In this document: positions 50,144 through 61,373 of the stretch, one piece after another | How positions within the stretch are numbered: the stretch's first letter is position 1 | Layout of the letters: every line of letters starts with the position of its first letter | Assembly (NCBI GenBank): GCA_037903355.1 | Contig: JBAJFE010000005.1 | Span: forward strand, 3,844,001-3,908,000 | DNA length: 64,000 nucleotides | Source of the DNA: Trichuris trichiura | Taxonomy: Eukaryota; Nematoda; Enoplea; Trichinellida; Trichuridae | Reading direction: 5' to 3' | Position numbers and translations under genes: made by a program | Notes under the pieces: model-generated | What the model was told of the DNA's origin: nothing | The model's database searches: none | What the model saw: the letters and a program-made list of their open reading frames with translations, nothing else

Positions 50144-51007
50144 ATGGTCGTGATCCGATCTGTTGACGATTTGGAGAACTATCGCGTTTGTCAGGTACGA
50201 AGAGCGCAACGGCGGTTGGACGACTGTTGTGTTTCAGCTTCCCGCAACTGCGTTTTACGTGGCAAACTTTTTGAGCAGCGCGGAAGAAAAATACTTATGG
50301 AATAAGGTTTTTGCGGCGCCGCTTCCAAGATGGACAAAAGTGAACGGCCGACGGGTGCAAAATTGGGGTTGCATTCGCTAGCTCTGACACGCATTGAACC
50401 CTGTTTTCTAGGAGGAATTGTAGGCAAAAAAGCACTGATACAAGTGAACGATATTCCAGAGTGGCTGAGTTCCTTTATGGAAAGATTTAGCAATATCAGC
50501 GGTCTTTTTCCCGCCCATCTGAAGCCAAACCATGTTCTAGTCAATGAGTATGAACCTGGCCAAGGAATAATGGTTAAAACAATACTTTCACTTAAGCATA
50601 CTCACTTTTAAATTTTTTAAGCCACATACCGATGGATTAGCTTACTATCCAATGGTCATCAATGTCACTTTAGGGTCGCATGCGGTTTTGGAACTTTTCA
50701 AGCAGGTGAATTTTCCCTTCGCCACACGCCTTAGGTATATACGTCTTTACAGACTGACGGAAAGAATTACTGCATTGGTTCGTTGCTATTGGAACCCGGC
50801 AGCCTTTTCATCATGAAAGACGAATTGTACACGGACCATTTGCATGGTATTGAAAATCGTTGCAACGATACGGTCGATGAGAAAATCAGGAACAAAGTAT
50901 TGTGCTCGGAAGAGTACTCGCACGGCGCCGTTCTGCAAAGAGGCAAAAGAATTTCGCTGACCATCCGCAACATACCAAGAGTGGTTCGCGCGCTTTGCAA
51001 CTGTTGA
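50144..51007 (+). CDS. alkbh6: AlkB homologue 6, Fe(II)/2-oxoglutarate dioxygenase
   Basis: Five exons, 50144-50194, 50238-50367, 50412-50572, 50622-50705 and 50753-51007, in phase for 226 codons plus stop. Family signatures are APLPRWTKVNGRRVQNWGG at the N-terminal nucleotide lid and NHVLVNEYEPGQGIM. The iron ligands are HTD (His116, Asp118) and His173 in LHGI. The 2-oxoglutarate-binding region is RISLTIR near the C-terminus (Arg208, Arg214). All catalytic residues are present, so the enzyme should be active. Vertebrate ALKBH6 binds nucleic acid, and its physiological substrate is not settled. The first intron is only 43 bp. A good acceptor (gcgaatacag) lies 6 bases before the ATG, suggesting trans-splicing. 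Confidence 0.94.
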
Positions 51008-51594
51008 TGCCTTTTGTCGCGCTGTTTTTGGGCCAACTTTTTTAATCGTTTTTTTTTCGTACCTGCATACACTTTATTTAATTAAAGTACGATAAATGTC
51101 AAAACTTAAAAATCAGAACGGATTAGCGGCGGCAAACATTTCTGCCGGGGCAAAAGCTAATATTATTTAAAAAATTGCCATTAAAAATGTAGCAATTTTT
51201 TTCTATGATTTTAATTAGTTCCATTTCTCGAATGCGTACCTTTTAGCTCAAAAAGACCAGACGGTCTTGTTAAATTGTAGCTTCGCGAAAAACGTGCTGA
51301 AGAGACATTCCGACCAGCGGGTCAGCTGTATTTGTCGTACTAAATACGTTAAACAATAACCATTGTTTTTAGTTTAAGGTTGGTACATGCTTTTATTCTT
51401 CAGTAAGCTTTGGTTTGCAGTTTCGGCATTTCATATTCCACCACGTTTAAGCGCCCGTTGTTTACATTGTTGCTTGTTAGAACAAATGCATTATTTTTCA
51501 ACCACGTAGAAACGTTATTCGCGGCTGTTTGTTTCACGCTGTTTTCGGTTGCTTCCTACAGTTCTACGTAGCCTCTTTTTAATTCGTCAGTGGT
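51008..51594. other. Gap between ALKBH6 and CSTF3
   Basis: About 590 bp without coding sequence, containing the ALKBH6 3' UTR and the CSTF3 upstream region. Confidence 0.5.
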
Positions 51595-54478
51595 ATGCTG
51601 GTACTTGCAAAAGGAAGAGACCCTGAAGAGCTTATCAAGGAAGATGCTTATGATATAGAAGCTTGGTATGTGCTAATCCACCGGCTGAAGGTACTAGCGT
51701 AAATATTTAAACATCTTTTGCATTCATCAGTGTTGCAGAAAGATCCAATCGATATCTGCAGGCCCCATTTCGAAAAATTAGTCAAAGTATTCCCATCTTG
51801 CGGCTTGTATTGGAAAGTTTACATAGAACAGGAGGTGAGTTCTTTTTTCGCGCCTTTTTCCTTAGTATCTTTTTTATTCAGATAGCAGCAGGAAATTTTG
51901 CGCAAGCCGAAAGCGTAAGCATCCACGATGCTGACGTCATTAGAATATTTATATTTCCTTATTTAGTTGTTCGACAGATGCCTACTGGAAGTGTTGAGCA
52001 TAGATTTATGGAAATGCTACGTTAAGTATGTTTCCAACCATTTTTCCACTCGGAACGTTCGGTACGCTATTTTTTCCAATCTGATTAATGCATTGGATTA
52101 TTTCGTTGCAGAAAAGTGCGCGATGCTTTCGAATTTGCGCTGGATAAAGTTGGTCTCGATCATCAAGCTTACTCCATCTACAATGACTACGTAGACTTTC
52201 TTGTTGCCGCGTACGTATAATGTTAATCCCGAATAAGGTTTTCCTTAACTGCAGTTGACTTATTTCGATGTATAGGAATTCTGCCGGTGAAATAAAATTG
52301 GACGAATCAATTGCCATTATCAGAAAAGTTTATTTAAGAGCTATTAACACACCTATGGCCAAACATAGTCTCCTGTGGAAACGTTATTGCGCATTCGAAC
52401 AGGTAAGCGGATCGTTTTAACTTTTTCATTGAAAAATTGTCGAATTTTTCATAACGAATTTCAGAAAGTTGACGTCAGGCAGGCAAATGATCGTACTGCC
52501 GCAGTTGGACAAGTCTACTTAAGAATACAACAACTATCCATGCAAATGGATGCTGTTATGTGCAAAATAGACCGAAAACGCGTTTCCGTTCCTTGCACGA
52601 ATTCAGCATTTGAAAATGAGCAGATTATCGCTTGGCGGGAATTCATTGCTTGGGAGCAATCCAATCCGTTGCAGGCGGTTGATTACTGCTTATACGCTCG
52701 AAGAGGTGCCAAAAAAATGTTTTTTGCGTATTTATTTAATCCGAAAATTTATTGTTTTGCAGTGATATACGCGTACGAACAAGCGTTGCTTTGTTTTTCT
52801 TTTCACGTGGAGTTCTGGTGCGAAGCTGTCGAATTTTTGCAAAATGCCGCCGAAAAAATGTTTGAACTGGCGGTAGGAGCGTTCCTACTTGGATTGTTGC
52901 TCTTAAAAATTCAATTTTTTTAAAAGATGGAGGAAGCGGGACGTAATGCGCACAAAGATACAGTAGCCCTCTTTGAACGTGCTATTAATTCTTCCATGTC
53001 CAAAACGTTGCTCATATATTGCCTTTATGCCGAGTTTGAAGAAAGCTGTAACCGACTGGCTAACGTACACGCCATATACAGACGTTTTATTAGTCGATCG
53101 GACGTGGATCCCAGCTTGGTATACATGTGGTAATCTGTATCCGCTTATTATCATTTATATTCAGGCCTACATACATTACATGAAATTTGCCAATCGTACA
53201 GAAGGGATACGTTCCGTAAGAACGATATTCAAAGCGGCTAGAGAAGACGGGCGCGTTAAAAGCGAAGTGTATACTGTAGCAGCTTTGCTCGAATATTTTG
53301 GAAATCAAGTACTGTTAAACAATTTTTAAATTTGCCGCTTGTTATTTCCCCTTTAGGACGCTTCGGTGGCTGTGAGAATTTTTGAATTGGGTTTGAAAAA
53401 GTTTCCAAGCGATTCCGATTTCGCTCTGAGCTATACGAACTTTCTGTTGCATTTTAACGGTATTTTTTTTGACGACCGCCGGCACGAATTGTTTGGTTGA
53501 ATTGCAGAGGACGCCAGCATTCGGGTGCTGTTCGAACGAGTTTTGTCTTCCGGCAATTTGCCTTTGGAAAAGTCGATGTAAGTTCGGGAACTTTTTTCGG
53601 GCCCGTTTTCTATTTTCTTGCCGCAGAGCTCTTTGGGATCAGTACATTGATTTTGAAAGCCGCATAGGCGGTTTAACCGGTATCGTCAAAGTAAGCGAAC
53701 GTCGTCAGGAAGCTCTGAGCCGTCAGTTTGGCGAAATGCCAACTGCATTGCTGGTGGACCGATATCGCTTCATGGATTTGATGCCCGCGCCCGAGGATGA
53801 CCTGCGGATGCTTGGATATCCCGTATATTTTAAACCTATTGCATTTTGCCGATTCTTGTTTAACTTCTATTTGCAGGAATTAATCGCCATGTCCAGATCT
53901 TACGAAACCAACGGAATGGAAAATGACAAATGTGGAACATCGTCTGTGGTGCAGCCGGATCTCACTCATTTAATACCGTTTAAACCAAGGCGAGTCTGTC
54001 GAGGTATTTGTTGTGTAATGCGTACGGTAGATTTATTTTTTTGTATTGGAGGTTTTTTCCATCCGGTTCCCGGAGGTGATTTTCCTCCTCCTCCGGCGAC
54101 CACTCGAATTCTAAGTATGATTCCTCCCCCGCGATGCTTTGATGGGCCATTTGTCAAAGTGGACGAACTGCTGGCCAAGTTGCAAACCTTTGACTTGTCC
54201 ACAAGCACGCCGGAGTCGGAAGCAGCTGAAAAAGCTAATAAGAAAGAAAAGAACGAAATCCAAAGGCAAACAGCCTATCCCGCCAGGGTACTGTCGAACG
54301 TGATGCGCAGGTGTTTTTTATTTCTTTTTTTAAGGCTTCCGAGCGGGAAGTCGTCTACGGTAGCCAACCGACGTCCCTACCCGTTTCCAGAATAGTAGAA
54401 CAAGACGACGAGAAGCTGATGGTATACAGTCCACCTGCTCATGACATTTATCTTCGACGCAGGCAGAAGAAGCTCTAA
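51595..54478 (+). CDS. cstf3: Cleavage stimulation factor subunit 3 (CstF-77)
   Basis: HAT-repeat scaffold of the CstF complex that directs mRNA 3' cleavage and polyadenylation. Sixteen exons: 51595-51690, 51739-51834, 51882-51914, 51967-52025, 52112-52210, 52276-52402, 52465-52705, 52763-52872, 52927-53118, 53165-53308, 53357-53459, 53508-53577, 53627-53822, 53877-54003, 54052-54287 and 54335-54478, giving 690 codons plus stop (human 717). HAT signatures include [45 protein letters not shown] and [13 protein letters not shown]. The proline-rich monkeytail region reads [15 protein letters not shown] and PFVKVDELL. The C-terminus is [16 protein letters not shown], the conserved tail. The donor of exon 15 is ambiguous between 54287 and 54299. 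An acceptor (aattcgtcag) lies 4 bases before the ATG. Confidence 0.95.
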
Positions 54479-54495
54479 TTGTGTTCCCAAGTTTC

Positions 54496-54503
54496 TGAAT
54501 AAA
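54496..54503 (+). terminator. cstf3: Polyadenylation signal of CSTF3
   Basis: AATAAA within ctgaataaatac, about 20 bases after the CSTF3 stop codon, followed by T-rich sequence. Confidence 0.6.
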
Positions 54504-55480
54504 TACTTTATGCACAAAATTGCAACACCTTGTACCTGCATTTTCGAAAAACTAATACGGTTTTTTATTGACAATAAAAAGCTCTGTTCTTTTTTGCAGA
54601 TTCAATTCTGCATTTTAGACGCCTCAGCGGGAACCAGTAGCATTTAGTCGTGAATTTCGAAAAGATAGTTCTCTACACGAAACGGCACGTGCAGTTTTGC
54701 CGCGCAGCCCTTTAGCAATGACCACTTTTTTCAAGATCTACAGTATAAACAGTTTTCAAGTTCAGTCATACCTGCGGATACTTAATTTCCGCTTGTGAAT
54801 TTGTCTTGCACTCTTAAAAAGCAAAAGCATTACGTAAAGGAGCATAAGCCTTAATTTGGCATTGTTTGTATTCGTAAAACGCCATTGCATTAGAAATCGG
54901 ATGGAATGCGTCTAGTTGGGCTATTTCCGCGCCGGTAGCTGTGTTTATTAGCAATGCTTGGAAATAAAGCCTAACAGCATGGCGGATTCTAAAGCGATGC
55001 CGCAAATCTCTTTTCAGCTGGAGCTCTTTGCTGCTCAGAGTCAAACTGGCGTATTCGACAGATGCAAAATGCCGCCAAGCGGCAATCACAAGCTGTGCAC
55101 AATTGCGCTTGAAATAAGAATTAGCATATTTTTGTCCCTTTTTAGCTTTGGTGGTCACAGAAACATATTAAGTGAAAACTGGAGTTGGTACAGTAATCCT
55201 TGTAGAGATCCTGAGTCTGACGGCGCTGATTAGTCAAAGCAAAGAAGCGGGCGCAGAAAGCGCAATGTACCTTTTTTTAAGCCCGCGGATACCCAGCTAT
55301 CATTTTCAAGCTGATATCAGCTTGGAATGGAACCTGAAGGATTTTAGATTACTGTAGATGCGGAACATTGCTGGAAAAAGCTTTGGCGTTTCATTTTCAA
55401 CTTTGCTCGATTACTCGACGTTGTTGCCTTAAGCTGCGACTTCTAGTTGTCAATTGTGCAAGTAGTTCTAAGCGCTAAAA
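54504..55480. other. Gap between CSTF3 and MRPS2
   Basis: About 1 kb. It contains only the doubtful minus-strand exon at 54814-55115 and two copies of the CTACAGTA octamer (about 54737 and 55352). Confidence 0.45.
54814..55115 (-). CDS. Possible terminal exon, unrecognised
   Basis: A minus-strand open segment follows an acceptor-like ttcttatttcaag and ends with TAA at 54814. It encodes about 95 residues of amphipathic helix character (AWRHFASVEYASLTLSSKEL, then KRDLRHRFRIRHAVRLYF). No convincing upstream exon is seen in the 300 bases before the MRPS2 start, and no family is recognised. It may be chance. Confidence 0.25.
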
Positions 55481-56888
55481 ATGGCACTGTCGCTTTGGAG
55501 AAATATGAGTCAGAGCTTTTCCTGGAATCGCGGTAGAATGTACCATTTGTCTCGGTGTCGTCGGAGCGCCGTACTCGAATCCGCAGTGGAGAATACAGCG
55601 CAAGAAACTAAGGCGGTGGAAGACGGGAACAGCATGTTTTCGGCATCTTTGCTGGAACCGGATTATTTCAATTTGAGCGATACATTTTCGGTTAAAGATT
55701 TATTCGACGCGCGCGTACATTTCGGGCATAAAGTTGGCACGTTGGACGATCGAATGAAAGCATTTTTGTATGGGCACCGACTTGGCGTGTGCATATTTGA
55801 TCTGGACCAAACGCGCTTTCACCTTTTGCAAGCGTTGAACTTCGTAGCTCATATCGCCTACCGGAATGGTATTATTCTATTCGTCACTCAAGATCGGTAG
55901 GTTTCTTTACATTTCAGAGACTTTCCCGCTTTTATGTCGCTCTAAATGGAACGTTTTTTCAACTTCATTACATGTAAATAATCTATCGTGTTTCATTGCT
56001 TTCTAAGAAAGTTCACGGAACTGAAAAATACAGCAAAAACTCGATTACTCGATCTAATTACCGTAGGGAATAGTTCGCATACCGGAGCAGCTTAATTTGC
56101 GGTCTTTTTAAAAAAAAGCACAGCAAAGCAACCTAGTACCGTTAAATTCAAATAAAAATGGGTCTCGAGTCTACAATTTTTACCATACTGTAGTTCTTTT
56201 GTGATGCTCATGTTCAAATACCTCATCGCGCACTATTCCCCCAATCAGCGACTCGCAGTGATGGGTTTCCGCTGCTTTTGTTTTGGCTTAAGCTTAGTAA
56301 GGGCGGAAAAGAGTTGGTCAGAAAAAAATGGATGCGAATAATCGCGTTCTGTCTTTACGCAAGCGTTTAACAGCAGAATGAGGTATAAATGACGACTATT
56401 TTAGAAATAATTTTAGAATTTTCAGTTATTTTGTTTTTATTATTACGTTAAGCGCGTTTAGTTTTCCTCGTCTTACTTGTTTAGCCTATCGGTTGACCCT
56501 GTACGTACGGTTGCATTTTAGAGCCACCATGCATATGGTAGAAGCGGCGGCCCGTTCCGTTGGCGAATACAGCCACTGTAGACAATGGCGTCAGGGAACG
56601 TTCACCGATTCAACGGTTAAATTTGGCTGCCAAATTCGTCATCCTGATTTGATTATAATGACTCATACTTTGACTAGTCTGTTCGAACCTCATGAGGCGA
56701 TTGTTGAGGCGGCAAAAATGGCCATACCTGTTGTTGGAGTGGTCGATTCAAATTGCAATCCGAATTTGATAACCTATCCAATACCCGGCAACGACGATAC
56801 GCCCGTTAGCATTTCCTTCTACTTGAACTTGTTCAAACTGGCCATTAGAAGAGGAAAAGAAAAAAGGAAGAAAGACAACCTTTCGTAG
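55481..56888 (+). CDS. mrps-2: Mitochondrial ribosomal protein uS2m (MRPS2)
   Basis: Component of the small subunit of the mitochondrial ribosome. Two exons, 55481-55896 and 56522-56888, separated by a 625-bp intron, in phase for 260 codons plus stop. The first 60 residues are basic and serine rich, as expected for a mitochondrial presequence (MALSLWRNMSQSFSWNRGRM). The S2 fold follows: DLFDARVHFGHKVGTLDDRM, DLDQTRFHLLQALNF, CQIRHPDLIIMTHT and the diagnostic VVGVVDSNCNPNLITYPIPG with NDD after it. The C-terminus is a lysine-rich KEKRKKDNLS. The intron 55897-56521 shows only a TACTGTAG octamer. Confidence 0.95.
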
Positions 56889-57458
56889 CGCCATAGTTTC
56901 GATTTCTTATCTCATCTGTTAGAACTCCGCCGCGTTTGTCCGTCTGCATGCCTTGATGTGGTACTGTAAAAACTGCAGTTGATGCTCAGGTAAGAAGTGC
57001 ATGCAAATAATCCAGTTTCAACCTTATTATCATTTACTCTTTTGCTTAGCTGAAAAATCGAGTCATACGCGCAGTTGCCAGAAAAGGTGTTCAAAATTGA
57101 TCGCCCAGTTGCCTTTCCGCATTAAAAATAGCGCTCTGCCAAGTTTGTAGCAACGCGGGAAAAATGACTTGCTCACCTTCGTAAGCCCTTTTTTAGAAGC
57201 CCCAACAATCATGTCTTTCGAACGAGCTGCTTCTCTTTGGCGGCAAAAAATTCAGTTATGCAAATTAGCAGTTGAGTTTTCAAAGCTGCCCATTTTAAAT
57301 ATCCAAATTCCACTAGTTTACAGTGACAATATTTTTATTACGTTACCGCTGAATGCGAGGTTGTTGCTTTCGAATTTTGCGCGACAGAATGTGTGTCTGT
57401 CTTATTCCGTCTACTGAAGTTCAGTGAATATTATTAATTTGCAACTTCGGAAATTTAA
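56889..57458. other. Intergenic stretch between MRPS2 and the EGF-repeat gene
   Basis: About 570 bp, AT-rich, without a supported ORF. It probably contains the MRPS2 3' UTR and the promoter of the next gene. Confidence 0.5.
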
Positions 57459-60400
57459 TGGCGTATACGTTACTGGTAAACACTTACGTTTCGGTTAAGA
57501 ACAGACAGTAATCCGAAGAGTTAGTTTTTTAGAGTTTTGTTCATTTGCTTTTTTTGGACAGCGTTGTGTTGAAGTTTTGTTTGCTCGTGTATAAAAAATT
57601 GTTTCAGCGACCCGTGGAAGCGTATGCAAAATTTTAATTTTCACTTGATCACTCAGCGACACAGATTTTGCTTTCCAGCTGTTGTTTGTTGGAGGGATAT
57701 TGCGATCGTTGGACGTCGGCTGCGCGTCGGAGAATTTCACGACGAGAAGATGCCCTCACGAGGCGGACAAGAGCATTTACGGGATTCGGGCCCATTCATT
57801 TATAAAAGACATGTGCATAACGCTTGTTGATAAAGATTTCCTGGACAGTCACAATGGCGAAATGGATTTGAAAATTTTGTCAAACTATTGCCAAAGAAAT
57901 TATCCGTCCGGCGTATTGCTGAACGTTCAGACGATCAACTCGTTTGCCAATAGATTACTATTGGACTTGATTCACGGCATACATTTTGCCGAAACGGCGA
58001 AAATTTTTTCCGGCGTTTTGTATTCCAGAGAAGCTTATCACAGCCGAAATCGTTTACGTTCGCTAGTTCTCAGCGTGGAATCGCATACGAAAAGAAAAAG
58101 CGTAATTAAGAGCGCGTACAGCATGGATGTAATGGCCAGAGTTAGGTATATTGATTTGCCGCCCAACTACGGAATAATAGGCAGAGTAAATGATGATCAT
58201 ACGAAAATATGTCATTTAATTTTCATATCCAATACAACCGGATTTAATCGATACTACGGGCGAACATTTCCATGCGAAGAGAAGAGATGGAATATGTTTG
58301 GTTGTGTGCATAAGCCTTTTCGGGATTGCCAGTTGATTATGGAAAAAGAACCGTACGCATGCGTTTGGCGGAACGGTAGTAACGGATGCTTTCTTTGGCA
58401 TCGGATATATGCAAAACAGCAACAGGATTCCCCTTACGGACAAGTTTGCCCTTCGATGAGTCATTTTGGCGGGAGATGCAAATGTCCAACTTGTGATCGC
58501 AACCCAACGTCGTGGACTGCTTGGTCCGACGCAGACGGTGATTGCGGAACGAAAATACGATTTCGTTCGCCTTCAAGCAATGACGCTTCGTCGTGCGTCG
58601 GCCAGAACAGATTGACTTGTTGCGCTGAGCTTAACAGCAGCGCCGTAGGAGCAAGGAAGAATTGCTATCCAACAATTTCCGAAAGTCCAAAGGAGAAAAG
58701 TTGCTCCAACGGAGGTTTGAGTCGGTTGGATTTTAGCGGCGAAATAATTTGCATTTGTCCGTACGGCTTTTATGGCGAAACTTGCGAGAAAAGTTGTTTC
58801 GTCGTAATTTGAATATTTTTTTTTAAAAACTGACCTTGCAGATGTCAGCTGCACTGTTCTTGGCTGTGTGAACAATGGTGTTTGCGATTCTTCGACCGGA
58901 TACTGTATTTGCTCCAGCGGGTATACAGGCATGCTTTGCGAAACGGGTATATCTCATTTATCCTTCGAGCAAACGGCATTTTGACTTTGGCTTTTACTCC
59001 GAAGATATCGATGATTGCATTGACAATTCGTGTCGCCCTGAAACTACTTGCGTTGACGATGGTAACTCGACCGTATGCTCATGCTACTATCCCGACTACG
59101 CTGATTATGCTTGGATGGACGAGCGAACTCTTGCGTGCAAACAATCTAAGCGTATATGCGGATGCATTTTTGAAAGATCCAACTTGTATCAATTTTATTT
59201 CAGAGACAGCTTGCAATTCGACAGCTGCATGCGGTGATATCGGCACGTGCGTTGTCATAGGCGACAAGGAATTATGCAAATGTGATACGAGATACATAGG
59301 AAGAACGTGTACTACAGGTAGTGTTCGTCCTTTCTTGCTAATTTTCAGCGAAAATGCAAATCACGCATCCGTATTAATTTTATTCAACCAGTAGCTTTGC
59401 GTAGATAGGTTTTTTGATTTTTCAAAACAATAATTTGTACTTCGCAGTCAGGTTTTGCTGCTTTACATATGTAAATATGCTTTTATTAATACTCCAAGTA
59501 AAAAAGTTGGCCAAACCGGCGCTGATAAGTTAGCGCGTACGTTATTTCAACTTTGTCAATTAGGCTGAGTGCGCATTGATAAAATTTTCTTAATGAACTG
59601 TTTTCTAACAGTTGCCATTCAAGCCAACGTTGAAAAATGTTGCAGATTTCAACAGTTGTTACGTACTTCCATGCATGCATGGTCATTGTCAAAATGTCAA
59701 TGGAAGATTTGTCTGCATTTGCAACAGCAACTATACGGGCGCGTTTTGCGAAATCGGTTGGCTCCGTGTTGTCGCTTCGCTTCTCAAATAATGTTACTAT
59801 TTGATGTTCAGCTATTTCGAATTGTCAAAAGTCGTCGTGCCAAAATGGTGGGAAATGCCAAGCGCTTCAAAGAGGCTTCAGATGCATTTGCCCGCCAGGC
59901 TTCTTTGGCTATCGTTGCGAATTCGGTAATGCGCGCATACGCTTAGGCAGAAGTTGATTATTTTTTTTTAAAAAAAGCAAACTTAAATTTCAGCCTGGGA
60001 TCCTTGCACGCCCAATCCGTGCGCCAATGATGGCACTTGCGTTAAAGATGGCGGCCAAGGCTACTGCAAGTGCCCGACGAATTTTTGGGGGAAACACTGC
60101 GAAACAGGTACGTTTTTTTGTGAGTTTCCAATCGAAAATAAGGGTTTTTTCCGTTAGACGCCTAGTGGATACTGTAGGTAGAAGTGAAATCAAGTTCCGT
60201 TAGTCTCAGTAACCACGTGAAACCTTAAAAAAAGTCTCAGTCGGCTTTAGCTACACGCTGAGCCCATTTATGATTACTAGAGCGAATAGGCGTTGATTTT
60301 AATGCTTAAGCCTTAGGCTGCTTGTAGTTACTTGCTCTAAACAGAACGTGATTTTATTTAAACATACAGTATTCCTGGGCGTCTAACAAAAAAATGACTC

Positions 60401-61373
60401 GAAAGTAATATTAGAGTTTTGTGCGAGCGCAGCTCTAATAGCCGAGACTGGCAAACATCTGCAGCTTACCGAATGAGTTCTATTTTTGGGCTTTCATTTT
60501 TACGCTTGTTTTTTATGCAGCTTTATTTATGCTTAGAATTTGTTTTTTAAAATCCAGCATACGTCATAAGTGACGTAATGGCTTCTAGTTTAAGCATGAA
60601 TGAATGTACGTAATTCTCATTGACAGAGCTTGTCGCTGACTTGTTTACCGCGCGCTGTATTTCATTTTTTACACGTAGAAAGGGTACGAGCGCGTCTTCA
60701 AAAGAAGCCGCTTTCAAAGTACGAAATAACGTTGATTGTGTTTGCTATAATGGTAGCTGTCTACGGATGCAATGCGACCATGTGCAAGGTAGATCCGTTG
60801 TTGGGAAAATTTGGAAATACTGACGCGTGATCACGTCTTCTTCTTCGTCTTTAGCGTCGTTACGTTGGCAAGGAGGTGCAAGTTACTGACCCTTATCAGG
60901 TATCAATAATTCCCATAGAATTAGATGTAATAACGCGTTAACAAAAATGATAATGTTTTTTTTAACCGCCTAAGATGGCCACTGCCGAGAAAAAGCAGGA
61001 AGGGAAAATGTTGGAAACCTATAGAAGAACAGGTTCGTTTGATGAAGGTGCTCGTACTGGGGATGCGGGGGCAGCGTCGGTTCAATTAATTGCCGAAGAG
61101 GAGGAGCGATTTCAAGAGGAGGCTGATATAGGCAGCGAAAATCCCGAGGACGGGATGTACAGAGTTACGGATCCCATAAAACCTGTACGTTGAATTTTTC
61201 CTACTCGCTAACATAGCCTCCCTGCTGCTTAGGAGGAGAAAGCTTCATTTATCCAACCGACGGATCGCGAAAAAACTTGCGTAAGCTCAGGCTCCGATCC
61301 GGATTTCACCGGCGATACGACCAGTTTGCTTGGAAAGTGGCGTTGTACGTTCAACCTTTCGTTCCGGCTGTAA
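57459..61373 (+). CDS. EGF-repeat single-pass receptor-like protein
   Basis: Twelve exons: 57459-57476, 57679-58795, 58842-58946, 59005-59151, 59204-59317, 59646-59756, 59812-59925, 59994-60107, 60679-60788, 60855-60899, 60975-61184 and 61233-61373, in phase for 781 codons plus stop. The tiny first exon and start of exon 2 make a signal peptide (MAYTLLLLFVGGILRSL). A cysteine-containing domain of about 270 residues follows, possibly C-type-lectin-like (MCITLVDKDFLDS, then NVQTINSFANRLLLDLI), and then a WTAWSDADGDC thrombospondin-1-like segment. After that come seven EGF-like units, six of them in single exons that are phase 1 at both ends. The exon 4 unit starts DIDDC, like calcium-binding EGF. 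The transmembrane helix is EITLIVFAIMVAVYGC in exon 9, and the cytoplasmic tail of about 140 residues is acidic. The family is not recognised. It resembles nematode surface receptors in organisation only. Confidence 0.8.
60153..60387. mobile_element. MITE-like element with terminal inverted repeats
   Basis: A 235-bp element in intron 8 of the EGF-repeat gene. It begins gttagacgcctagtggatac and its right end, read on the other strand, begins gttagacgcccaggaatac, an imperfect inverted repeat of about 23 bases extending through actgta. There is no internal ORF, as expected for a nonautonomous DNA element. Related sequence occurs at 32747-32951 and, inverted, near 2543-2568. The target duplication is unclear. 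Confidence 0.7.
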
